DNA from: Salinivirgaceae bacterium
GTDB lineage: Bacteria > Bacteroidota > Bacteroidia > Bacteroidales > SZUA-534
DNA: 38,995 bases
Assembly (NCBI GenBank): GCA_017557605.1
Contig: JAFYYJ010000086.1
Coordinates: forward strand, 1 to 38,995
Direction: 5' to 3'
Shown: positions 16,394 to 23,670 of the stretch, piece by piece
Layout: the number at the start of each line of letters is the position of its first letter
Numbering within the stretch: position 1 is the stretch's first letter
Program-made: the position numbers and the translations under genes
Notes under the pieces: generated by a model
The model's input: the letters and a program-made list of their open reading frames with translations, nothing else
What the model was told of the DNA's origin: nothing
Databases searched by the model: none

Positions 16394-17233
16394 ATGAGTA
16401 AGTACATATTGGTTCCGGTTGACTTCTCGTCGAGCTCCATAAACGCAATGGAGTATGCGGTGTTGTATGCCAACGCCCTCAAGTGCGACATAAGAATGAT
16501 ACACGTGAAACGCCGCAACGCCGATTATGACCCGTCAATCAACTACAACGACTACGACGAGGTGATAAAATCGGGCGCCATTGACAAGTTCAGGAAGATA
16601 ATCAAGCACTTCAAGAACAAAATGAACGGCAACATCGATTATTGTGTCCGCGACGGCCGCGTGTTTACCGAGGTTTGCAATCAGGCCAAATACGGCGACG
16701 CACTGATGATTGTCAGCGGCACAAACGGTGTGTCGGGATTTCAAGAGCTGTGGGCCGGCAGCAACGCCTTCCGCATTGTGAGCCACGCCACCTGCCCGGT
16801 TATTACCGTCAAATACAATTTTGTACCGAAGAACACACAACGGATTGTTGTGCCTATCGACAACACTCCGCGCACACGGCTTAAGATTCCGGTGGTGGCC
16901 AACATCGCCAAACAGTTCAATGCCGAAATGATGCTTGTCGATATGCGGACCGACAACAAAGTATCGTCGCAACGGAAAATGGAGGAGGCCATAAAGACTG
17001 TCGCCACCTATCTCGACCGGCATAATGTGAGATATAGCAAAGAGACCATACGGGTTAAGAAGACCAAAGTGGCAAGCACTCTTATCGACTATGCCATTGC
17101 CTACGACGCAGATTTGATTGCCGCCACCAGCGAGCGCCTCGACAACAAATGGCTGCCTCTGTCGCGAATATCAAACCCGCAACAACTGGTGAACCACTCA
17201 CCAATTCCTGTAATTACAATAAAAGTGGCCTGA
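16394..17233 (+). CDS. universal stress protein with two Usp domains
   Basis: 279 residues from ATG 16394 (MSKYILVPVDFS); the frame is open upstream, but that sequence lies inside the LEA gene in another frame and has no Usp similarity. Domain 1 is about 1-145 and domain 2 about 150-279 (QRIVVPIDNTPRT). The Usp ATP-loop type sequence GTNGVSGFQELWAGSNAFRI is visible in domain 1; in domain 2 the equivalent is less clear (ATSERLDNKWLPLSRIS). Soluble cytoplasmic stress protein. Its TGA abuts the complement of the next gene's TAA with no gap. Confidence 0.88.
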   Translation: MSKYILVPVDFSSSSINAMEYAVLYANALKCDIRMIHVKRRNADYDPSINYNDYDEVIKSGAIDKFRKIIKHFKNKMNGNIDYCVRDGRVFTEVCNQAKYGDALMIVSGTNGVSGFQELWAGSNAFRIVSHATCPVITVKYNFVPKNTQRIVVPIDNTPRTRLKIPVVANIAKQFNAEMMLVDMRTDNKVSSQRKMEEAIKTVATYLDRHNVRYSKETIRVKKTKVASTLIDYAIAYDADLIAATSERLDNKWLPLSRISNPQQLVNHSPIPVITIKVA

Positions 17234-18193
17234 TTATTTGGCTACCGGATACAGCCAAGCGTTGCTGTATTTCTCCGACGCTCTGATGCGCCGCAACTCA
17301 TGCAGGGCGAAAACCTTGTCGTCGAAAGAGCCGAGCGTTACGCGGTAAAGATTGTCGGCATGGACAATGCCCGAGTCAAAACCGTCTTTCCGATATTTCT
17401 TCATATACGACTCAGCATTTGCCTTGTCTTTGAAACTGCCTCCAATGATATAATATGTGCAATCGGTATTCGACGCTTTATGTATCTCCACCTTTTGAGC
17501 CGGTGTCTCGCTGTAGAACAACGCTCTGCGTTTATCAGTCGATTCTGTTATGGCATTATCGACACTCGATTTTGGCACAGTGGCCGTAACCGTATCCTCA
17601 ATTGGAATAACACTCGCCGACTGGCTGTCAGCATTCCGATAGATAGGAATAAGCGCTATCAGAGCGGCAATGGGAACAAGAATGGCGGCATAACTTAAAA
17701 TCTGACGCGAGCTAAGGTTTGGCATGTGACGGATATTATCGTTATTGATTATTGGTTCGTCGGATGTTTTATAACTAAGCGGCGGAAAACGGAACGAGAA
17801 CATGCCGTATGAGTCAGTGAGCAAATTCTCAGTAATTTCCGGATTGAAAACCAGCGCGTCGCCTTCGCCATACTGAAACGAGCCTATACCGTCAAACTTA
17901 ACAACCTCGCCGCGTTCAAGTCTAATCCACACATCCTCAACGCTTTGTCTGACCATTTCTTTGGCTTCGGCATAGCTTACCGACAATTGCTGCGACAAAT
18001 GGTTTATCAGCAAGCCGTCGTTGTACGACAAATTGCTATTGAAAACCAGCTTTTTAGACGGCGGAGTAAAGGTGTTGCTTGTAGCATCGTGCTGCGCCTC
18101 CTGATAGTTGGCCACAAAGCCGCCGAATCCTGGCAGGATAACACAATCGTTGATAAACAACAACCCTATGATATAGTCACTTAAGTCGAGCAT
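17234..18193 (-). CDS. HU-CCDC81 and SPOR domain protein
   Basis: 319 residues. Two N-terminal HU-CCDC81-type domains (about 1-60 with ILPGFGGFVANYQ, and 60-135 with RGEVVKFDGIGSF), one membrane span (about 164-184), a linker, and a C-terminal SPOR domain (about 245-319, YYIIGGSFKDKANAESY ... YRVTLGSF). SPOR domains bind denuded peptidoglycan at division sites, and the HU-like part faces the cytoplasm, so a link between cell envelope and an internal partner is inferred. This architecture is widespread in Bacteroidetes. Divergent from the PHP phosphatase gene. Confidence 0.9.
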   Translation of the reverse strand: MLDLSDYIIGLLFINDCVILPGFGGFVANYQEAQHDATSNTFTPPSKKLVFNSNLSYNDGLLINHLSQQLSVSYAEAKEMVRQSVEDVWIRLERGEVVKFDGIGSFQYGEGDALVFNPEITENLLTDSYGMFSFRFPPLSYKTSDEPIINNDNIRHMPNLSSRQILSYAAILVPIAALIALIPIYRNADSQSASVIPIEDTVTATVPKSSVDNAITESTDKRRALFYSETPAQKVEIHKASNTDCTYYIIGGSFKDKANAESYMKKYRKDGFDSGIVHADNLYRVTLGSFDDKVFALHELRRIRASEKYSNAWLYPVAK

Positions 18194-18210
18194 CTTTTAA
18201 TAAGCTTGAA

Positions 18211-18268
18211 CAAAAATAAAATATATTTCAGAAACGTAGCAGTTATAGGCCACAAATGATTAAATTTG
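18211..18268. promoter_or_regulatory. divergent -7 boxes between the SPOR and PHP genes
   Basis: TATTTTTG on the minus strand (18211-18218) points to the SPOR gene and TAAATTTG on the plus strand (18261-18268) to the phosphatase gene. Neither has a clear TTG at the -33 position. Confidence 0.4.
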
Positions 18269-18290
18269 TAATAATTAATCACAAACTGAT

Positions 18291-19040
18291 ATGGCATTTT
18301 TCGGACTATTCGGCAGAAAAAGCGCCCCTTCCATACCTTTAAGCGAGTTGGGGCTGACTTGCGACATGCACTCGCACCTGGTTCCTGCCCTTGATGACGG
18401 GTCCGGTTCGACAGAAACCAGCTTATCGCTGATTACCGGCCTTAAAAACCTTGGATATAAGAAACTTATCATCACTCCGCATGTAATGACCGGTTTCTAC
18501 AATAACGATGAGGAAAAAATTTCAAAAGGGTTCACTGCACTAAAAAAAGAGGTTGAAAACCAACACATTGACATCGAATTGGGCGTTGGTGCCGAATATT
18601 ACATCGACTACGATTTTATGCAGGATTTGAGCAAAAAGCCGATGCTCACACTTGGCGACAGCAAAATGCTGCTTTTCGAATGTTCGTTTGTGAATCAGCA
18701 CAAGAATTTCGACGAGACGGTTTTCGAAATGCAGATTAACGGCTACAAACCAGTGTTGGCTCACCCTGAGCGCTATCTGTACTGGCACGAAAACATAGAG
18801 CACATGAAACTTCTGCACGACCGCGGAATAATGTTCCAACTGAACATGCTGTCGCTTGCCAAAGCCTATTCTCCTTCGGTAAACAAGGCTGCCAAAGAGT
18901 TGATAAATAACGATTTGGTTGATTTTATCGGAACTGATTTACACAATGCCAACCACCTGAATGTCATTGAGCACACAAAATTATCGGAGCGCACTTTTGA
19001 GAAGTTGAAAAACGCCACTCTGCTTAACAACACACTTTGA
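18291..19040 (+). CDS. PHP-type protein tyrosine phosphatase (CpsB/YwqE family)
   Basis: 249 residues. Polymerase-and-histidinol-phosphatase fold with its metal ligands visible: DMHSH (His27, His29), LDDG at 34-37, TPHVM, HPERY and GTDLHN near the C-terminus. The family dephosphorylates bacterial tyrosine kinases that control capsule and exopolysaccharide export. No kinase or capsule gene lies nearby, so the partner must be elsewhere. Monocistronic, followed by a shared bidirectional terminator. Confidence 0.87.
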   Translation: MAFFGLFGRKSAPSIPLSELGLTCDMHSHLVPALDDGSGSTETSLSLITGLKNLGYKKLIITPHVMTGFYNNDEEKISKGFTALKKEVENQHIDIELGVGAEYYIDYDFMQDLSKKPMLTLGDSKMLLFECSFVNQHKNFDETVFEMQINGYKPVLAHPERYLYWHENIEHMKLLHDRGIMFQLNMLSLAKAYSPSVNKAAKELINNDLVDFIGTDLHNANHLNVIEHTKLSERTFEKLKNATLLNNTL

Positions 19041-19056
19041 TATGCAACTCCCAACA

Positions 19057-19090
19057 ATAAAAAAGGCTGTCTCGCGACAGCCTTTTCTGT
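19057..19090. terminator. bidirectional terminator
   Basis: AAAAGGCTGTC-TCGC-GACAGCCTTTT is a perfect 11-bp stem with A-run and T-run flanks, placed between the convergent PHP phosphatase (+) and GT5-like (-) genes, so it can serve both. Confidence 0.9.
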
Positions 19091-19108
19091 TTTGTCTATA
19101 TTGCTTAT

Positions 19109-19912
19109 TTATAGAAACTTGTCGTAAAATTCGTTGTAAGCGTCAATATATGTTTCAGGCGATTGATACTCCAATACAGGCTTGCCTGTCGATTTTGCAT
19201 AATCCGCAACATTCTTGTTCACCTGCTTGCTGCCAAAAATAACGCCGTCAGAATAGTCAATTGCCAGATTCACAACATTTTCGTAGACCGGGTTCGTTAT
19301 TTTGTCAACATCAGATTCCGAAATTGAATCACACGCCAATTTCTTCTTAAGTTGCTGATTAAGTGGTGTATCGAACTCATTGTCATAAACCGATGTTACA
19401 ATCTTCGTATTGCTAAAAAGCGGATTGTCTTTGAATGTGCGTTTAACCAGAAGTGGAACAAACGATGTGAACCAGCCATGGCAATGAATCACATCAGGCG
19501 ACCAGCGCAGCTTCTGTACTGTCTCAAGAACGCCGCGAGCAAAGAACATTGCACGCTCGTCATTGTCGTCAAAAAAGACACCGTCGGCATTTTTCAGAAC
19601 GGCTTTGCGCTGGAAATAATCTTCGTTATCAATAAAATAAATCTGCATCCTAGCCGACTGTATCGAAGCCACTTTAATAATCAGAGGGTGGTCAATGTCA
19701 TTGATTATGAGATTCATACCAGTAAGGCGTATTACCTCATGCAGCTGGTTGCGGCGTTCGTTGACACAGCCATACTTGGGCATAAAGGTCCTTATTTCCC
19801 GTCCTCTTTCTTGTATTCCTTGTGGTAGTTCTCGGCTGATTTTCGAAATCTCAGTCTCTGGCAAATATGGAGTTATTTCTTGCGAAACGAATAACACCTT
19901 TTTCTTTTCCAT
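19109..19912 (-). CDS. GT5-like glycogen/starch synthase N-terminal half protein
   Basis: 267 residues from ATG 19912 (MEKKKVLFVSQEITPY); an in-frame TTG 33 nt upstream lies just before the -7 box and is not used. It resembles the N-terminal Rossmann half of glycogen synthase (VLFVSQEI..., RTFMPKYG, DVIHCHGW) and stops before the C-terminal half that completes a GT-B enzyme. The ADP-glucose-binding KxGGL motif expected near residue 18 is replaced by LPETEI. It is therefore probably not a glycogen synthase, despite the likely automatic annotation. Similar short proteins occur in other Bacteroidetes; role unknown. Confidence 0.8.
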   Translation of the reverse strand: MEKKKVLFVSQEITPYLPETEISKISRELPQGIQERGREIRTFMPKYGCVNERRNQLHEVIRLTGMNLIINDIDHPLIIKVASIQSARMQIYFIDNEDYFQRKAVLKNADGVFFDDNDERAMFFARGVLETVQKLRWSPDVIHCHGWFTSFVPLLVKRTFKDNPLFSNTKIVTSVYDNEFDTPLNQQLKKKLACDSISESDVDKITNPVYENVVNLAIDYSDGVIFGSKQVNKNVADYAKSTGKPVLEYQSPETYIDAYNEFYDKFL

Positions 19913-19942
19913 TCTAAAATAAGTATGTGCAGTTTTAGGCCA

Positions 19943-19950
19943 CAAAGGTA
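19943..19950 (-). promoter_or_regulatory. candidate -7 box of the GT5-like gene
   Basis: TACCTTTG on the minus strand, 30 nt before ATG 19912, fits TAnnTTTG exactly. The -33 site is not clear. Confidence 0.5.
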
Positions 19951-20014
19951 GTAAAAATATTGAGTGGTTGGCAGTTAATTTTTTGTTGTTTTTTAGTGCA
20001 TCTTTTTGTAACGC

Positions 20015-20046
20015 ATAAAAAAGGCCACCCGTAGGGGCAGCCTTCT
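20015..20046 (-). terminator. intrinsic terminator of the DUF1508 gene
   Basis: On the minus strand AAGGCTGCCC-CTAC-GGGTGGCCTT forms a 10-bp stem with two G-U pairs followed by TTTTTT. Confidence 0.82.
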
Positions 20047-20067
20047 TAGTTAGATTGAGACTTATTA

Positions 20068-20442
20068 TTACGCCTTATTCTCAACATCTGCATCGGGTGC
20101 GTTCTTCTTGATAGATTCAATTCCATTCATGCAGCCCGATTTTGCCTTATAGCCCTCTCCTGTTGCGATGATTTCGCCATTGGTGGCTTTCAGACGGAAA
20201 CGGAACTCACCGGCTTTGTCGGTATAGATTTCGAACTTCGGATTCTTTGCTGTTTGGAATCCGTCAACAGTCTGGTCCTCAATGTTGGCAACCAAGCAGT
20301 TTTTCTTGACACTCTCGATACCGTTCTCGCAAGTTGCCAACGATTTATAAACTTGTGAATCAGCAATGATTTCACCATTGCCAGCTTTTAACGAAAATTT
20401 GTAACCTCCATTAGAAGTTGCGCTAATTACGAATTTACCCAT
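20068..20442 (-). CDS. YegP family DUF1508 protein
   Basis: 124 residues made of two tandem DUF1508 repeats of about 50 residues, each with the pattern FxLKAxNGEIIA followed by a segment ending NGIESxKKN (repeat 1 about 3-48, repeat 2 about 65-112). E. coli YegP has the same two-repeat plan. Function is unknown; no signal peptide, so cytoplasmic. Stands alone between two terminators. Confidence 0.88.
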   Translation of the reverse strand: MGKFVISATSNGGYKFSLKAGNGEIIADSQVYKSLATCENGIESVKKNCLVANIEDQTVDGFQTAKNPKFEIYTDKAGEFRFRLKATNGEIIATGEGYKAKSGCMNGIESIKKNAPDADVENKA

Positions 20443-20532
20443 GATTTTAATTTTTTATTGGTTTAACTTTAACTATAGCGAAATAAAGGATTTATTGCCG
20501 AAAACAAAATTTTTGCGGCACTTTTTGGACAT

Positions 20533-20563
20533 AAAAAAACTCCAAACATCAGTTTGGAGTTTT
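20533..20563 (-). terminator. intrinsic terminator of the secreted-protein pair
   Basis: ACTCCAAAC-loop of 4-GTTTGGAGT, a perfect 9-bp stem, followed on the minus strand by a run of seven T. It lies 21 nt after the stop of the 146-residue gene. Confidence 0.88.
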
Positions 20564-20583
20564 CTATGTTTTTTCGGTTCAAA

Positions 20584-21027
20584 TCAGTTTGTGACAAGTG
20601 TCATAACACATACGCCGCAACCTTCTTTGCCGTCTTTGAAATGCATTTTCAAGAAATAGGGTCCTGTTTTGCTACAAATAAAATCGAAAGCCGGATACTC
20701 AGCTCCTGTCGAAGCGTTGATGTTTGCGACAAGGACGCTCGATTCGTTAGCCAACTCAACAACAGTATGTCCGGGCTTTGTCTCATCGTTGCAGGTGAAA
20801 AAGCGGTAATGGCTGCCCTTGTTAAGCATAATCGCAAATTTGCCTTCCGATATGCTTTTGCCCTTCATTGCTTCAGTGAAACGGATTCTGAAATGCTTGA
20901 CATACTTTATTGTCGCACTTGTTTGCGAACATTTGTCAATAAAAGCCTGGTCGCACTGGCCATAGCTATTGACAGCCCCCAAAAGGAGCATAATACAAAT
21001 CGCGCACAATTTATGTATGGTTCTCAT
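20584..21027 (-). CDS. secreted hypothetical protein, 146 residues
   Basis: Start ATG 21027 (MRTIHKLCAICIMLLLGAVNSYG), which gives a clean signal peptide; an upstream TTG in frame would put it inside the preceding gene. The mature part (from about QCDQAF) has six or more cysteines, including a GCGVC motif near the C-terminus, consistent with an oxidised periplasmic or surface protein. No family recognised. It starts 1 nt after the preceding gene's stop codon, so the two are translated together. Confidence 0.75.
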   Translation of the reverse strand: MRTIHKLCAICIMLLLGAVNSYGQCDQAFIDKCSQTSATIKYVKHFRIRFTEAMKGKSISEGKFAIMLNKGSHYRFFTCNDETKPGHTVVELANESSVLVANINASTGAEYPAFDFICSKTGPYFLKMHFKDGKEGCGVCVMTLVTN

Positions 21028-21028
21028 T

Positions 21029-21889
21029 TTATTTGTTTTTAGCTTCTTCTTCAAATGCGTCCAAATCAAGTTTGATTACAATTTTTCCGTAAGCAAAGCT
21101 AATCTTTTTTTTCAGTTTACCTAAATCAATCGGAGTAAGTCGTATTTTATAAATCGAAAATTCGTCTCGTTCGTATGGTTTAACGTTGCCTGCACTATCC
21201 AGCGAGTTAGGGTCGTAGAACAAAGGAATGTCCCCTTTCACAATCTCCTGACCGGCCTCAAGGTCGCGCAAATCCTGTGGTGTAAGCATTATCAGGCCTC
21301 CTGTTTCGGGGTCGGTTTTCTCCTCCTGGTCTTTCGGCACATACAACTCTTTCTTCACAAATATTTTTATAAAGTTGCGGTACTTGTCGTCGCGGAAGAT
21401 GAAATACATATCGCCAACAGTGTATGCGTCAACACGATAGAGTTGCTGCTCGAGTTTGCGGCAACCTTTAGGCGTAGCCGAGCACGGAACTTCCTCTATC
21501 TCGCTTGTCTCAAGATTGATTTTTTTGAATTTGTTGCGGAACACATCGTAGTTGACATAGAAATACTGGCCGTCCTCGTCGAAGAAACTGTTGTAAAGCT
21601 CGCAGCGGTTGTCGTTCAGTTTGATTTTGTACTTCTCATCCCAAGTGTAGAGATTATATATGTACAAATAAACAAACGAGGCTTTTTCGCCGCGGAACGT
21701 AGCCACAAGGTAGTTCCCGTATTCATCAACGGCAAGTTCAAGCACCTCGCTGTGCTTGAAATCAGGACCTTTGATGCGGTGCTGGAACCTGTATCCGGCT
21801 GGTATTTCAAAGGGCATTATGGAGCCTTGTGCAAATGTGAATTGGATGCAACCCAATATCAACGCTGAGAGTATTGCAAGTTTCTTCAT
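21029..21889 (-). CDS. secreted hypothetical protein, 286 residues
   Basis: Signal peptide at 1-20 (MKKLAILSALILGCIQFTFA). The mature part has repeated short beta-like segments (VDEYGNYLVATF, NSFFDEDGQYFYVNYD) suggestive of a small beta-propeller-like or WD-like fold, but I cannot assign a family. First gene of a two-gene unit with the 146-residue secreted protein. A TAAATTTG -7 box lies 29 nt upstream (complement of 21918-21925). Confidence 0.72.
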   Translation of the reverse strand: MKKLAILSALILGCIQFTFAQGSIMPFEIPAGYRFQHRIKGPDFKHSEVLELAVDEYGNYLVATFRGEKASFVYLYIYNLYTWDEKYKIKLNDNRCELYNSFFDEDGQYFYVNYDVFRNKFKKINLETSEIEEVPCSATPKGCRKLEQQLYRVDAYTVGDMYFIFRDDKYRNFIKIFVKKELYVPKDQEEKTDPETGGLIMLTPQDLRDLEAGQEIVKGDIPLFYDPNSLDSAGNVKPYERDEFSIYKIRLTPIDLGKLKKKISFAYGKIVIKLDLDAFEEEAKNK

Positions 21890-21917
21890 AGTGTTCTTCT
21901 TTTTATATTTTTCAAAT

Positions 21918-21925
21918 CAAATTTA
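21918..21925 (-). promoter_or_regulatory. candidate -7 box of the secreted pair
   Basis: TAAATTTG on the minus strand in the gap between glyS and the 286-residue gene; no clear -33 element. Confidence 0.4.
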
Positions 21926-21974
21926 TATAAAAGACGTTTTTTAGCCGTTTTTCGTCTATTCAACCATGGTTTTA

Positions 21975-23519
21975 TTACATGAGTTTCTTGAACAGTTCGG
22001 TGAACGATGTTTTTGCGTTGATAATATTTCTCAACTCGCTTGCTGCCACACGCTCCTGCTCCATTGTGTCGCGTTCGCGAATAGTGACAGTGCCGTCCTC
22101 AAGCGTCTGATGGTCGACGGTGATGCAGAACGGTGTGCCGATGGCATCCTGACGGCGGTAACGCTTGCCAATAGAGTCTTTCTCATCGTACTGAACGTTG
22201 AAGTCGAACTTCAGGCTGTCGATAATCTCGCGAGCCTTCTCCGGCAGACCGTCCTTCTTGACGAGCGGCATAATGGCTGCCTTAACAGGTGCCAGCACTG
22301 CGGGCAGTTTCAAAACCACGCGGGTGTCGTTGTCGCCCACAACCTCCTCGGTGTAAGCTCCGCAAAGGATGCTCAGGAACATACGGTCAACGCCAATTGA
22401 TGTCTCTATGACGTACGGAACATAGTTTTCGTTCAGCTCGGGGTCGAAATACTGTATCTTCTTACCCGAATATTTCTGATGCTGCGAAAGGTCAAAATTG
22501 GTGCGAGAGTGGATACCCTCAACCTCTTTAAAGCCGAACGGCATGCGGAACTCGATGTCGGTGGCGGCATTAGCGTAGTGAGCCAACTTGTCGTGGTCAT
22601 GGTAGCGGTAGTTCTCGTCGCCCATACCCAAAGCCTTGTGCCAGTTGAGACGCACTTTCTTCCAGTGCTCGAACCATTTAAGCTCCTCGCCCGGACGGAC
22701 AAAGAACTGCATCTCCATTTGCTCGAACTCGCGCATACGGAAGATGAACTGACGAGCCACAATCTCGTTACGGAATGCCTTACCAATCTGTGCGATACCG
22801 AACGGTATCTTCATGCGGCCGGTCTTCTGCACGTTCAGGAAGTTAACGAAAATACCCTGAGCAGTCTCGGGACGAAGGAAAATCTTCATCGAGCCGTCGG
22901 CTGTTGAACCCATTTCGGTAGAGAACATCAAGTTGAACTGACGCACATCGGTCCAGTTTTTGGTGCCGCTGATTGGGCAGACAATCTCCTCATCGATAAT
23001 GATTTGACGAAGTTCCTCAAGATTGTTGTCGTTCATCGCTTTGGCGTAGCGTGCGTGCAGAGCGTCGCGTTTTGCCTGATGCTCCTGGCAGTGAACGCTT
23101 GTGGCCAGAAATTTCTCTTTATCGAATGAATCGCCGAATTTCTTAGCGGCCTTGGCCACTTCTTTAGCGATTTTGTCGTCGTATTTTGCAATCTGCTCCT
23201 CAATCAGCACATCGGCGCGGTAGCGCTTCTTGCTGTCTTTGTTGTCAATGAGCGGGTCGTTGAAGGCGTCAACGTGGCCTGATGCCTTCCAGATAGTCGG
23301 GTGCATAAATATTGCCGAATCAATGCCGACAATGTTCTCATTGAGTTTCACCATTGCATCCCACCAGTAGCGTTTGATGTTGTTTTTCAGTTCAACACCA
23401 TTCTGTCCATAATCGTAAACGGCGCCCAGTCCGTCATATATTTCGCTGCTCGGGAACACAAAACCGTACTCTTTGCAGTGAGCCACAATTTTCTTGAAAA
23501 CGTCTTCTTGCTGTGCCAT
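21975..23519 (-). CDS. glyS: glycyl-tRNA synthetase, alpha2 type
   Basis: 514 residues. Class II synthetase of the single-chain dimeric type found in eukaryotes, archaea and some bacteria, as opposed to the two-subunit bacterial GlyQ/GlyS. Visible features: N-terminal YGFVFPSSEIYDGL with YDYGQNGVELKNN, motif 2 FRNEIVARQFIFRMREFEQ, motif 3 IETSIGVDR, and the C-terminal anticodon-binding domain (about 400-500, LAPVKAAIMPL). Charges tRNA-Gly. Preceded by a leader of about 100 nt and a good promoter. Confidence 0.96.
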   Translation of the reverse strand: MAQQEDVFKKIVAHCKEYGFVFPSSEIYDGLGAVYDYGQNGVELKNNIKRYWWDAMVKLNENIVGIDSAIFMHPTIWKASGHVDAFNDPLIDNKDSKKRYRADVLIEEQIAKYDDKIAKEVAKAAKKFGDSFDKEKFLATSVHCQEHQAKRDALHARYAKAMNDNNLEELRQIIIDEEIVCPISGTKNWTDVRQFNLMFSTEMGSTADGSMKIFLRPETAQGIFVNFLNVQKTGRMKIPFGIAQIGKAFRNEIVARQFIFRMREFEQMEMQFFVRPGEELKWFEHWKKVRLNWHKALGMGDENYRYHDHDKLAHYANAATDIEFRMPFGFKEVEGIHSRTNFDLSQHQKYSGKKIQYFDPELNENYVPYVIETSIGVDRMFLSILCGAYTEEVVGDNDTRVVLKLPAVLAPVKAAIMPLVKKDGLPEKAREIIDSLKFDFNVQYDEKDSIGKRYRRQDAIGTPFCITVDHQTLEDGTVTIRERDTMEQERVAASELRNIINAKTSFTELFKKLM

Positions 23520-23625
23520 AATGCTATATGTGTTTTTTAACGGAGCTGCATGCTCAATTTAACATACAACCCATTGAGTTTAACATTTTAAAAGGTAAAT
23601 TCAGGACTCCGCCCAAATTGAACGG

Positions 23626-23656
23626 CAAATGTAAAAACTATGCTGAATTACACCAA
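23626..23656 (-). promoter_or_regulatory. promoter of glyS
   Basis: TTG (23654-23656), 20 nt, TACATTTG (23626-23633) on the minus strand: both Bacteroidetes elements at standard spacing. The implied transcript starts about 100 nt before the glyS ATG and contains a CTCAAT/ATTGAG inverted repeat. Confidence 0.6.
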
Positions 23657-23670
23657 TAATAATAGGGCTT

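Noticed and set aside
19109..19945. Glycogen synthase call (glgA)
   Set aside because: Too short, no C-terminal half and no KxGGL motif.
23520..23640. T-box riboswitch upstream of glyS (and of ileS)
   Set aside because: No T-box consensus, specifier stem or antiterminator was visible, and T-boxes are not typical of Bacteroidetes.
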